From positions 9,517,752 through 9,581,751 of the forward strand of contig OY821742.1 of the NCBI GenBank assembly GCA_963682055.1: a DNA stretch of 64,000 bases. The letters are read 5' to 3'. Of the stretch, positions 25,703-38,242 are shown in pieces; position 1 is the first letter of the stretch, and each line of letters begins with the position of its first letter. The DNA is from Primula veris. Its lineage: Eukaryota > Streptophyta > Magnoliopsida > Ericales > Primulaceae. Made by a program: the position numbers and the translations under genes. A model generated the notes under the pieces. The model did no database searches. It was not told the origin of the DNA and saw only the letters and a list, made by a program, of their open reading frames with translations.

Positions 25703-26953
25703 CAATTAAGTTAAACAAAATGACCAATATACCCAGATTAGGGCTTATACAAACACATATATACTCACATATATACGGGAGATTCTCTTTTACATATCCA
25801 AAATGCTAATAAATATAACAGACGTGGGATTGGCAATCCCACGTCTACGTGGCAGCCAATTTTTTTTTTCTTTTCTTTTCTAATTTCGTTTTTTCTGTTA
25901 TTTGGTTTTCAGATTTCAAAAAGTTGCCCAATTTTACCCAAAAACTTTTCCAATTTTATCAAAAAAAAACTTTAACCATCGACCATCAAATTCCTATATC
26001 AAATTAATATATTTTTTTATCAAATCAACATCACTCTACCACTACAAATTATCCTCAATTTTACCAAAACAAAAAACCTCTCTCAGTTTACCAAAAAAAA
26101 AAAACTTCCCTAATTTTACCAAAAAAAAAACCCTAACCATCAACCATCAAACTCCTTCATATATCAAATTAATATATTTTTTTCTCAAATCAACATCACT
26201 CTACCACTACATTTATCCCCAATTTTACCAAAAAAAAACCTATCCCAATTTACCAAAATAAATTTCACCCAATTTTACAAAAAATAAACTCTAACCATCA
26301 ACTGAGTGAGGTTTTATTTTGGTAAATTGGGATATATTTTTTTTTTTTTGGGTAAAATTGAGGATAAATGTAGTGGTAGAGTGATGTTGATTTGAGAAAA
26401 AAAAAATATTAATTTGATATATGAAGGAGTTTGATGGTTGATAGGTTTTTTTGTTGTTGTAAAATTAGGGAAGTTTTTTTTTTTTGGTAAACTGGGAGAG
26501 GTTTTTTGTTTTGGTAAAATTGGGGATAATTTGTAGTGGTAGAGTGATCTTGATTTGATAAAAAAATATATTAATTTGATATACGAAGGAATTTGATGGT
26601 TGATGGTTAGAGTTTTTTTTTGATAAAATTGGAAAAGTTTTTAGGTAAAATTGGGCAACTTTTTGAAATATGAAAACCAAATAACAGAAAAAACGAAATT
26701 AGAAAAGAAAAGAAAAATTAATTAATTTGGCTGTATATACAATTGGAGGGAAAACAAACTGAAATTTCCCTCCAAAATCTGAGGGTATTTTAGTCATTTT
26801 AGCAAAAAATATGTTTTTTTTCCGAAAAATAGGATGACAGGTCACTAAATTGCTAACAGAATTAAACTTAGGTCACAAAACCGAAATTAAAAAAAATTAG
26901 GTCACTTATCATAAAATAGGCCAAAACCCAGGTCACTAAAGACTAATTTACCC
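25302..26953. mobile_element. 1.65-kb palindromic DNA transposon, Mutator-like candidate, non-autonomous
   Basis: The first about 115 bp (from GGGTAAATTAGTCTTTAG) recur inverted at 26839-26953. The left end is tandemly duplicated as two near-identical units of about 200 bp (25302-25502 and 25503-25702). The interior is itself a long inverted repeat with arms at about 25870-26285 and 26300-26716. No transposase frame is present. The flanks TTAGGGATCG (left) and TTAGGATTG (right) look like an imperfect 9-10 bp target duplication, which would fit Mutator-type elements. It sits between the 3' ends of GLCAT14 and the first formiminotransferase gene. Confidence 0.85.
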
Positions 26954-27802
26954 TTAGGATTGCAACTGAGGGTTTGTGTACCCCTGTTCAAGTGTTTAGA
27001 AATTTGTTTCATAAAATTGTAGTATGGTGTTAAGTTGTTTAAATATGGCTGACTTGTAAACCATTGAAGCTAAGAGGAAACAATAATAGGAATAAGTCAA
27101 AGATAACCTCTTAAATTGCTCAGTGCAAAGTTTTGTGGAAAGTAGTGTGTTGCTTAAATTTACTTCTTTGAGATTAAAAGCTTATCACAAAGGCTAAAGC
27201 AGAAAGATTTAGATTTGTGTCTTGTCCCCTCTTTTGCTTTTATGTTCGTTTTGCCCGTTACATCAACAACTATTCTGCAAATTGCACGTGACGGAGAGAT
27301 GGATATGTCAACTTTTATTACAACTTCGACTCACAAAATATTGGTGAAATCACACTTATCAGGAATCTCATTCTCCCTTTCGAAATTTGTGTTTTTGTTT
27401 CATGTTCCCTGCTTCCCGCAATTTTATTTTAATTTTATTTATTTATTGAGAGTCCGGGTCTTTAATCATTTAAAGAATTGCAATCGAGGGCTTAGTTTGT
27501 GTTTTATGTTGAAAAAGTCTCAAGAAATGTGTTTGATATGTTATAACCAAATTTTCTGGATATGAATATGGTACAAAAGGTAATATGTGATTAAGTTGCT
27601 TTAATGCAGTAAACCTGTGTCAACCGAAGCTAGAGGAAACAATAGCAAGTGAAAGGTAACCTCTTGGATTTGCAAATCCGATACGTTATCATAGTCCAAA
27701 CATCAGAATGAATAACAAATATTTGGATAACTAACATTCGGCTCAGTCAATATTATTAACAACTAACATCACATCTCCAATTATTCCTTTTCTTTTTCAT
27801 AG
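26954..27802. other. Intergenic region between the palindromic element and formiminotransferase gene A
   Basis: Noncoding AT-rich sequence with no feature I can support. Two loosely similar stretches (about 27020-27130 and 27590-27665, sharing GAGGAAACAATA and AACCTCTT) suggest an old duplication. Confidence 0.5.
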
Positions 27803-30800
27803 CTAACCCGACTCACCAGAGATCAACTTTATGTATCTCTCAGTTATCATTTCCGGTGAATAGTCAGTAAAATACCCCTTTTCCACCTCGAGGCCTTCTT
27901 CTGCCGCCAGTATTTCAACTTGATTTTGGACCCGATCCGCCCCAACCTCATTGGGCTTTAACAAAATACACGCGACCTCAGTTGAATCTTCTCCATGGAC
28001 CAAACACATTGTCTGCACATTGGGGAGCCCTCCACCTCGTCCACTCACCTATCAATCAATCAAACAAAGGCTAAACCGACTAAAAGTCAAACCAAACAGA
28101 TTTTGTTTTGAAACCATACAAAACTGAGTCGAACAATATACTAATGTCTATACCAACTAACATAGATGCGTTACCTTGCTTTTATATGTTCTAATTCTGT
28201 TGTTTTATTTTAATCCGTCCAAACCTATTAAAACCAAACCGCTGACAATTTTTCTGGTTGTCTTGGATGACTATCATCATCTTTGTCAAAACTGAATCAA
28301 AACTGGAACATTTTTCTTTTTTAATTATTTGACTTAGATGGCACCACGAACACCCTTACACTCACCATAAAAGCAATACGTTTCACAGCTGCTACATCAG
28401 TGGACAATATCGGTACGTTGTAATGAGCGGCCCACAAGCGGGCCCCAATCATCGTTACACCTCTTGTGGGAGGTATTTGGGTCGGCCCTACATCAGGTGC
28501 CTCAGTTGGGAATTCTGGCATGGTCCAACCGGCCCATTGGCGGCCCACAAAGTTGGGTCTGAAATAGCCTAGCTCACGCCTGATGGTTTCCGGGGCTTTC
28601 CCAGTTGGGTGTGCAGCTGAATATAGGTAAACTGGCACTGCATATGCAAGAAATTACTAGGAATTAGTCATTTAGTTGCACAACTTTTACTGTTACGTTT
28701 TACATAAGAGAACGGTAATGTAAAACAAAAGTACAAGTAGAGTCAAGAGTGCTGTTATGAGATTTCTTGGTTCCGGATTTGTTCATTCAAAGTAGTGTCT
28801 GTAACCGAACTAAAAGGATTTCGGGTTCAAATGAGTCTGGCTTTTAACCAAACAAGCTGACTGTTTTGAGACAAGAAACCGGTCTACTAAGCCTTGAACC
28901 GTTTTAATTTTTCATGTCAATTAATGAAAAGTTCCCCGCTTTTTAGCCACCCAACGAACGCTCTGCAGCTTATATGCAGAAAGCAAAAATAAAATTGGAG
29001 CTCTAAAGCTGCAACAAAAAAAGCATCGACTTGAATTATTTCCAAATGACCAACTTGGCCAGACCATTATTTATGAGTGACTGAACAATCAAAAACTACA
29101 ACTAGTCACCCGCACTATCATCTTCCCACAATTTTGTAGCAATTCTTTCGTATTGAAAGTTGTTCTATAAAATTCACAATTGAAAACAAAGATGCAGAAG
29201 GGAGCTAGTTAGATGAGCAAGTTTTGGACCGATTTGGTCGTTATAAATTACACCAATCAACGATACAAAATATTACTACTACGGAACATACTTTCCAATT
29301 AATATAAGTTAACCTGCAGATTGATACGACAATACGGTTATGTGAAAACAACCAATGTAAAATTTTAAATCACAGCTTAATGTACAGAATTAAGTTGTGC
29401 ATACTGTCTCACCTTGGAACCGGTTCCCAATCTCAGAGGCGAGTTGTTTAGCAAGCCAAGCTGCTTCATCCAGAGAGGCCCGCCCCAACGGATGACAAAC
29501 AATGTCATCGACTACTCCAAGCCGAGGGTGGGCCCCAGAGTGCTGCTCCAGATTTATACCACCAAAAGCTGCTCCTGCCATTGCCACAACTGTCTGTTGT
29601 AGTGGACTGTAAATAGGACAACCTGTGTTCGAGAAAAATATAATGATTAAAACTCTCCTACCAGTTCAAACTTTTAGTAGAATTGGTAACTTAAGATGGT
29701 ATCAGATTCTTGAATCTATACCATTGGTGTGACTCTACGCAGATACATTGTACCATTACATCTTACTTACAAATAAAACTCGTAACAAGTGCTAAGACTC
29801 CCGAAATTTGGGCTGGCTTACAATGACTCCGACTTGCACCAGGCAAGAAGTGTTGTTTTTTATAAAAAGGTCAACTTATCTTTAGTGGTTCATCTTGTAT
29901 TTATTTCCCATCTCATGGTAAAGAAGTGATTTTCGTTCCCATTTGAGCGTATTTTTTTATCCCATGCACTTCAATGAACCAACAATTGACATGTTGACGA
30001 GAATGCACTTTGATTGGCATGTTCTTCGATAAACTGAATTTCTCTTTAGAATTGCGTTATGAGAGAATAAAATGCATAGGCCATAAATAAGTATGAAGTG
30101 TTACTTGTAAGTTCTAAGTCCAAAATTGACAACTTGATATTTTCGTCTAGCTTATTGTCAGTTGTTACTACTGTGATACCATCAAATCAAACTTTTAATG
30201 GAATTGATTATTTAACCACCTGTAACATCGTGAGATACATAGGAAGCGAGGGTGTATTGTACACGGTTATAAACTCGATCTTCAAACTTGTTAACAATGA
30301 TGCTCTCGGGATCCAGCTTAGCTGCCATCTCAATGGAATCGACTGCTGCTTTGTTTCGGGACCCAGAGATATAAAGCTTACAGCAAAGTAGCATTGACTG
30401 CTTCGCGTTTTTCTTCCCGTCCTGGTTCAAGAATTTGACAATGTACACATATGAAAATGATTATGGCAGGCTACAATTAGCATTTACCAAGTTTTTGTTC
30501 TTTCTTTTCTATGAAGTCTGTACAATCTTTGGTTATTTTATAACCTTTTACCTTTACAAAATAAGGTATTATTAGCATTTATCCGGAAAAGTTGATATAA
30601 TCATTTGTAAATTTGTTCATTTATAATTCATAATACCTGGCTGAAACACTTAGAAAAAGAGTTCGATGTTAAATATTTTTAAAAAGCAATTCTTTGATGC
30701 CAATCAAGACAACTATGATTGGTACAATGACAACATGCTACTATCACTAATGTTTGTGTTCTGGTCTCTACTTTAAGTTCTGTTTTTGCTTCTTTTTTTT

Positions 30801-32429
30801 TTACTTAAAACTATAATGTATCTGGTTGATCAGCTCAAGAAATGGATAAACTTGGGCTTTCTCCGATACTCACAAAAAATCCAGTTCACTTGTTTTAAAG
30901 CCACAACCAAACAAACCTTTATGCATAGAAGTGAATGTAGCTAATCTTAACATGACTTTTATGTTCATCACGTGTCAAAAGACTGGAAACACTTCAAACG
31001 TGTATGACTACCATTTTTTTGTCACTGTCTTACTCATAATGCAAATTTACATCTTTTCAACACTTGTCCTTCACTAGGCATTTAATACTTTTGTCGACTC
31101 ATCAAAGTTTTGAAAAATGTTTTTTTCCTCCACCCTAATGTTTTTGTTTTGAAATAATGAAAAAATGAAATAGAAGAAAATGAAAGATTGTAACAAAAAA
31201 AATATATCGGTCTGGTCCTTCTCTCTTGCAATTTTCATGAACTTATATTGGTTGGCTGCAAATAACCTTCAGGTCTTATCACTTATATGCTTTTTCTAGT
31301 GAACTCATGTATATATTATTTTTCCAATCCACCACATGTAATATAAATCCAAGTTTTACAATCAAGCACACACTGATTTTAAATTTAGTAATTTACATGA
31401 TTTTGTTCTTGATGATTCATTTTTCGTTGTTTTTTTTTTTCTTTTTGATTATCTAACATTATAATCTAGCACTTCATGAAAGCATACACTAAAGTAGAAA
31501 ACATAATACTCGCTCCTTCGCCTCTTGCTTCGAAAATTATAAAATTTAAGAATTTGAACCAATTTCTCTTAAAATTCAACAAAAAATATAAAGAATTCAA
31601 ATCTTCAAACAAAAATATTTTTTACTTACAAATATGAGATTATAAGCGTAAATTTGATATGATTTAATTAAAAAAAATGATATTTCAAAAAATGAAAAAG
31701 AGAAAATTTACTAAAAAAACAAAAGTGCACACTTATTTTGGTACGTACAAAAAGGAAAACATTACACTTATGGAGTATTTACTAAAGCTTCTTCCTGAAT
31801 TCAAACAATTGTTATAAAGTAAAATTAACACAACACTGCCTCAATATTTTAAAAATTAATAGAACAAATAAGAGTGATGGTTTTTAAAGTTACAAGTTTC
31901 ACTTAAGCTTGCACAAAACGGGCTTTCAGGGACTAACAAGTGCAAATTTAAGCATAAGTTGCAAACTCCTAAAAATAATTAGCCATAATGGATAAGCAAT
32001 GGATTGTCTTGTTACATAAGAAATGGGAGTACTCTATTGCAAACCACTGTTTTAAAAAGAGGGCTTCGTAGAACAACAGTTGATAAAAGCTCGCTTCGTA
32101 GCTTAAAAAAAAACTCAAAAAGCTTATTTTACCATTTTTTAGACCGCTAATGCTTTTAGCGTAGCTCTTGCACAAACGATTTAGCTAAGATTTCGCTTTT
32201 TTAAAACACTGCAAACATAAAATGAAAAGATGAACCACAAAAACTCAAAGTACATAAGTTGATTTGCAGAGAATGCATACTGCATGAAAATTTTGAAATT
32301 AACCAACACAATTATAGAAATATATTCAATTTTCAGATTACACAACAAATGTTAAACCAGAAAATGAGAAATAGAAAAGGAACATGATCAAATATCAGAA
32401 CATACCATGGAGCTAGGAGTAAAATCCAT
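27803..32429 (-). CDS. Formiminotransferase-like protein, copy A (5 exons)
   Basis: Minus-strand exons are 32429-32406, 30421-30220, 29622-29413, 28637-28366 and 28048-27803 (stop). They total 954 nt or 317 residues with consistent phases (0, 1, 1, 0). The protein matches the formiminotransferase domain of animal FTCD (glutamate formimidoyltransferase, which moves a formimino group between formiminoglutamate and tetrahydrofolate). Landmarks are KLYISGSRNKAAVDSIE, IVNKFEDRVYNRVQYTL, SGAHPRLGVVDDIVCHPL (His107 aligns with the catalytic His82 of mammalian FTCD), VYLYSAAHPTGKA, RRELGYFRPNF and SGRGGGLPNVQT. The cyclodeaminase half is absent, as in plant homologues generally, and their in planta reaction is not established. 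The 8-codon first exon (MDFTPSSM) is short but has a good donor and the expected phase. A related gene B lies 1.6 kb upstream in transcription on the same strand. Confidence 0.88.
30422..32405 (-). other. Intron 1 of formiminotransferase gene A
   Basis: 2.0 kb, AT-rich. It contains a probable MITE at 32045-32211, directly after the 8-codon exon. Nothing else recognisable. Confidence 0.7.
32045..32211. mobile_element. Possible small MITE with ACTGTTTTAAAAA-type ends
   Basis: The left end ACTGTTTTAAAAAGAGGGC and the reverse complement of the right end (AGTGTTTTAAAAAAGCG) are similar. Related sequence (ACCGTAGCTATTGCAAAAAC, GCTTTTTAAAACTG) appears near 43960-44033, which supports a dispersed family. 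No clear target duplication. Confidence 0.45.
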
Positions 32430-34010
32430 TTTCTAAGTGCTTGATTGCTTTCAGGCTTGTTGCAAAGATGAAAGAGATGAGATGGTGAAATATGGTACTA
32501 ATTGGATGGATATAAAAAGGACAATAATTATTATGAGTCATGTGACTGATACATACATATATATGTTGAGTCAGCTTTGTTGTTTGTACAATACATTTTA
32601 CCAAAACAATTACATTATTCATATTTAAACAAAATTCTATGTTGCACTACTATTGCTACAGTTTTTGAATATTAGTACACCAGATTTTTTTTAAAAAATT
32701 AGAAAATATATTAGAAACTGAACAGTTACTGAGAAACATCTAAAAGAAAAATATACTCCACTAGATACTGTACTATTTTGTCAAGAACAGAGAATAGTAT
32801 AATTTTCAATAGTTTTAAATAAGTTTTATTGTTTTTTGTAACTAGGCTAATAATATCTAGAACTTTCATTCTCAAAAAATGAAACAGTTTGGGTTTTTGA
32901 GACTTTTGAGCGATTTTCCCGGTTTCTCCTTTACAAAAATTACACTCTATTGACTTTCATTTTCTTTTGCCCACACCATCTAACTAACTAAATGGTCTCT
33001 CTTAGTATTTCCTTAGAAAATTTTCTTGGTTAAAGTTTTTTAACTGAAATACAAGTTTGAATTCCGAATACATATGCGATAGCCCATTCATTATTTCATT
33101 TAGACAAAGAAAATATTCCAAGTTACCCTCAATGCAATTCTGGTCTCTGGATAACCCATGGCTAATACATATATAATTTGATTCAAATCAATTTAGCATG
33201 TATTTCACCGCAAATATACCTTTCATAATCTAAAATGAACAAGTAAACGTGTGGATTATATCAAATTTGACAAACCCCACATGAAGAAAATCATTCCTTT
33301 TCGAGGTTATACAGGAAATTGAACTAAAAACAGATCTAAATCTTCAATTCGTAAACAAACCAAAATTACAATAACAATATCAGTCAAATGATTTTGTTTA
33401 CAATAGTTGGTATGTCCTTATTTTTATTTTCCCTATCTTTTTCTGTATACGGTATTGCCCATAGATCCAAATATAAAACATACATTGAATAGATAAGTTT
33501 CAAATACTGCCAGTAATAGTACAAATAATTGAAGCAATGACAAACATAACCTTATAATATTTATCTTAAGCATGCAATGACAATGACTAACAACCGATTT
33601 ACAATTAAAATATAAATACTATATTGGAAGGCATAACCTTATCCAAGTCTTCTTTTCCTCTAGTACTATATTCAGGGCAAGGGCATTCTTAATTAGTTAT
33701 TCAATTTTTAATTAGAGAAAAATGAATGAGAAAATTGAATTAGTGGTAAAATACAAATGTATCTCAGATGATAAAATTGTGGCTTTTGCTCAAGCGAATG
33801 CAGTGGTGAGATTTATGTAAACAAACTTAGCGCTCAAGGACCATTAACATGTCGATACTCTAATAAACAAGCTTCATAACTTTTTCCGTTTTACGGACAC
33901 TGGTTATTCCAATAGAGAGCTCCCCGTATACAAATAACAATTAATGTATATCAAATTCACTACTCAACTGTATGCGATAAATTTTGTGTCGAAGATAAAT
34001 TCCTCATTTA
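32430..34010. other. Intergenic region between formiminotransferase genes B and A
   Basis: 1.58 kb. It should contain the promoter of copy A and the 3' UTR of copy B. AT-rich; I see no further feature. Confidence 0.5.
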
Positions 34011-35890
34011 TTACGAGGATATAATCTTCAAATAACTTTCAATAATTTTTTCTTGCGAAAAATCCGTATAATATCCCTTCCCGACACCCAACCCTTCTTT
34101 CTCAGCTAACCTCTCAACTTCGAGTTGAACCAAGTCACCTCCTACATTACTTGGGTCTAACAAATTACAAGCAACTTCAATTACATTTTCACCATGAGCA
34201 AGTGCCATGGCTTGTACAGAACGAAGTCCCCCTCCTCTCTCACTTACCCTCTTTGAAATTCTACGAACAGTTGTAATGTCAGTAGTGAAAAGTGGAATGT
34301 TGTAGTTATCGACCCAACGAGTTGTTCCAATTGCGAGACTGCCCTTTGCTTGTGTTGCTTGAGACGGACCCGCGTCTGGTTTTATTCGTAATGACTCTAG
34401 TTCTGGTCCACCTGCCCATTGGTTTCCAGCAAAGTTAGGCTTGAAGTAGCCTAAATCTCGTCGGACTGAGTCGAGTTTCCTTCCACTTTCGTGAGCTGCC
34501 CCATATAAGAAAGTCGGTACTGCATACACAAAGTTTGAAATCTTTACAAAATATTTGAAAGAATCTCTAAAACAATGAAACAAATGAACACAATGTAATA
34601 TTACAAATACCGATGCACAATCTCATCTTTGTGTGCATATTATGGTAAAGCTTGATAAAACTAAGGGCACTCAGAGTTTCGACCGTTTCGCTTCATTTAG
34701 CTCATGTGACATTTCATTAGTTAGCTAAAGAATTCCAACATGCAACCCACCAATGGACAGACTAAACCATGAGAAACGAACCATTTGGCTCTTAGTAATT
34801 AGCTTTGTAACATCTTCAAATCTCTATACACTAAAAAAGTAACAACTAATCTTAATAGCACGGCTACGAAACGGACTATCATAAAATGTACATGACTGAA
34901 TTACATAACATACGCATACCTAATCACAGAATAAGTGAAGGAATAGAATCTGGTAATTCACTTCTATCTCCTCTATCCCCAGTTCGTTTTAACTTTTTTT
35001 TTTTTTTTGTAATCCTCGGTTTGTTTTAACTATCTTGTCAATTGTCTCCATTTACAGTTATTAAATGTTGAAACCCCTGATTTTTTATGTACCTAGCAGG
35101 AATACATCTCGCAATGTTATACACAACAACTGGTGTACAAAATTTCTAAAATGAATAGAGATTTATCTGGTTTGTTATCCAGAATTTAACATTTTTGTTT
35201 TCAGATTTATTACATTAAATTTTGTACAGAAACAATTTAAACTTTTGAAAACTCCATTTCTTCATAAGCAATTTAATAAATTATAGAAAGCAAAATTTCT
35301 TACCAGCAAAAAACATCTTAAAAAAAAATCTCTAAATGTTGACCGTTTTCCATAAAACTCATTTAAACCTCATTCGAGAACCAGTCTGTGTAACTCAGTC
35401 ATTTGTCAACCCAAAAATAAGACAAATCTTTAGAAACATCACCAAAATGCAACCCACATTTTCGAAAACCAAAGAAATAGTGCAACTATGACAAACCTTG
35501 AAGAGTGGAACCAACATCAACAGCCAAAGACTTTGCAACCGCAGCCACTTGCTCAATAGCGGTAGAACCTAACGGATGAAAACAAATATGGTCTACAACT
35601 CCAATCCGAGGATGGCTACCACAATGCGACTTAAGATCTATACCTTCGAAAGCAGCCTCTACCATACCAAACACAGCCCTATTCAAAGAACAAGAGTCTA
35701 CTGGATATGGCTTATCTTCCAATTTAGATACAAGGGTGTATCCAACTCTATTATAAGTCTCATCCTCAAACTTGTTTATAAGAACAGTTTCTGGGAATAG
35801 CTTTGCTGCCCTTTCAATTGATTCGAGAGCGACTTTGTTGCGGCTCTCGGATATGTAGACTTTACAACATGCAAGCATCAACTTTAGCAT
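34011..35890 (-). CDS. Formiminotransferase-like protein, copy B (2 coding exons)
   Basis: Minus-strand exons are 35890-35497 and 34519-34011 (stop), totalling 903 nt or 300 residues, joined in phase 1. It carries the same fold landmarks as copy A: CCKVYISESRNKVALESIE, LINKFEDETYNRVGYTL, CGSHPRIGVVDHICFHPL (His93 in the catalytic position), FLYGAAHESGRK, RRDLGYFKPNF and SERGGGLRSVQ. The last exon covers what copy A splits between two exons. The start MLKLMLACC resembles the Arabidopsis homologue. The frame stays open upstream to a strong acceptor (CTCTTTTTTGCAG, ending at 35919), so a 5' exon, probably untranslated, may exist; a possible donor is AAG|GTAATC at 37585/37584. Enzymatic role in plants is unproven. 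Confidence 0.9.
34520..35496 (-). other. Intron of formiminotransferase gene B
   Basis: 0.98 kb, donor GTTTGT at 35496 and acceptor TATGCAG ending 34520. No feature seen. Confidence 0.8.
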
Positions 35891-37688
35891 TTTAGTTATT
35901 TGCAACAACTTTCGTAAGCTGCAAAAAAGAGGATAAATGGTTGAGATTATATGAAACCATAGAGAACTGTGTGGCTACAATTTGCTCTGGACCACAAGTT
36001 GTCCTACCCAAACAAGAGCTAAGTTGTCTTACAATGATGTAAATGTATAGCAACATGACAATAGTGGACCTTGCCACAATAAAAGTTGATAAACTGCAAG
36101 CGTTTAGCAAGGCTCAGATAAAGAAGTAGCAAATAGTACAAATAGTTCTGATAGTTACTCACGGGGAGTGTAGAAACCAGAAACTGCATGTTCATGATTA
36201 GGTTATCACCAATTTGTACTAAAAGAAAATATTAAATTAAACATATCTGAGGTTTCTAAGATCTTATTTCCATGTCATTCAGTTATCGATGAAGATATAA
36301 TTAAACATCTGAATGAACACTTAAATCAGTTGATAACAAATTAAACAAGTTACTGTGAGTCTGTGACTATAATCCTTCATATTCAACTGAACTAATTGCA
36401 AGAATTGGAAACAAATGTAATTCTTACGGTTAAAAAAGAAAGCATTGTAGTTTTGTTCGCACTGACTATCTTATAAATAACAGAAAGACATTAATATATT
36501 TAGTACGCATTGTATAAACGTAACCATCGATTCTTAAAACTTAATATTAGCATTCAAAGCCATCGGAGACCCTTCATACTCTAATTTAACCTCCAAATTA
36601 GCAGAAATAGACCAAAATTTGACCCTCAAAGAATCCATAATTTCATTTACTGTCTTGTTTTCTGGGTCCAGAATAAGGTACTTCTAGAACAACTCGTCTA
36701 TAGCTTTTATGCCCGCTTGGACCCGAGACGAGAAGCAGGATGTATCTACCCGGAGAGCCTACGTCCACATATCTATACAGCCTTTATAAAACCCAAATTC
36801 TTACCCCATTTTAAACTCAATGTTGAGGCCTACTTTGCGACAGTGTGTTTCTTCGGTTTACAGAAGACCAGAAACTGTCTATTTATAGCTAGAAATAACT
36901 TGTGTCATGATAGAGGCGTAAACAGTATCTATAGTAACAAATAGGAAGGAAACCTCAATTATCTTCAGGAATGCACTGTATGATTTCTGAACAGAAATTC
37001 TTACGAGTTTTACATAAAAACAAAATATAGTGCCCACCGTGGTTGTGAGTCGTGAATAATCTATAACTCAATGTCTTAGAAGAAACAGCATGAATAATCT
37101 ATCCAGTGCAGCATAATATTGATGATATAAAAATACAAATTTAAACTTCAATCATCTCCAATTTCTTCTAGGTTTAGGGACACGTACAGCAACCAGTGAA
37201 TAAAGTTGGAGACAATTGGTGAATAGCTAGAAATTACTTGTGTGGGGTGAAGGCTTATATAAAATTTACAGCGATAAAATTGACAGGAAATCCGCAACTA
37301 GTTAGAATCTTTCCAGGTTCGGATAAAATTCACCAATATTTGATCACTAACATTGCTAAAATCTTCAGATCATAGCTCCCTAACATGGGTTTCTTTTTGT
37401 GTTATATTGGACGGTTCCCTAAAAAAAATCATTTATATCCTCAACGATTGAATCAAATTTAAAACAAAACGAAGATACTAAGCTATGAACAAAGGAATTT
37501 CAATCACTAATTAATTGGACCCCCTCTCGACTTAGACGCGTAAATAATACTTATAGTAACGACGATGAAGTAGCCTGCGATTACCTTCAGAAATGAAAAC
37601 CAAAACCAGATCAACAAGTTTTACATCACAGAGAGAGTAAAAGCAAATTCTCTAGTGATCAAATTCATCTCTCTTGAATAGTAAAACG

Positions 37689-37718
37689 ACACTTGTTGAT
37701 GGTATGCCATCAACAAGT
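37689..37718. repeat. Short near-perfect hairpin with a nearby repeated arm
   Basis: CACTTGTTGATGG and CCATCAACAAGTG are exact reverse complements separated by four bases. The left arm and following bases recur as CTTGTTGATGGTATGCCA about 45 bp downstream. Confidence 0.8.
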
Positions 37719-38242
37719 GTATGCCAACATAAAACTTGTTGATGGTATGCCAAAAAAGTTCTTCTATCTTTATATCATTTCTAAATGAAATAACTGTAAA
37801 TCATATCCTGTATATAACCTGGCTATTTAGGGTTGAACTCAATTCCAAGTTTTTTTTTTGTCTAGGGGAGCAATTCCACCAATTAGCCTTTATCATTCTC
37901 TGTGAGTAACTCATGATAACCTCATTAGGAATAAACTAGCAAAAACTATGATTGAAGGACAATTCTATTTAACGTTAGGTCATCTAACCGGAACTGAAAA
38001 GTCCTCCATAACTTAAAATTTTAGTTTCCAGGGTCGGCCTGGAGTTCTCACAATTAAACTTAATTAAGTCACAATTTACTAAAAAATCTATCCTTTTTAG
38101 TCCTTGACAAGACAAAGTTCAACTTTAAAATCGTAAACTTGACAAAAATAATGACTTCAAAATCAAGATTAACCAGCAACATATTGGCTCAAATGAAACT
38201 AATAATTCTCAACCAAAAACAAAAGTAACAAGATGTTATAAA

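Noticed and set aside
25902..26680. Lys/Asn/Phe-rich open frames on both strands
   Set aside because: They lie in the two arms of the palindromic element and mirror each other; low-complexity sequence with no domain.
36717..36944. 75-codon frame upstream of formiminotransferase gene B
   Set aside because: No recognisable domain; the region is better explained as leader or intergenic sequence.
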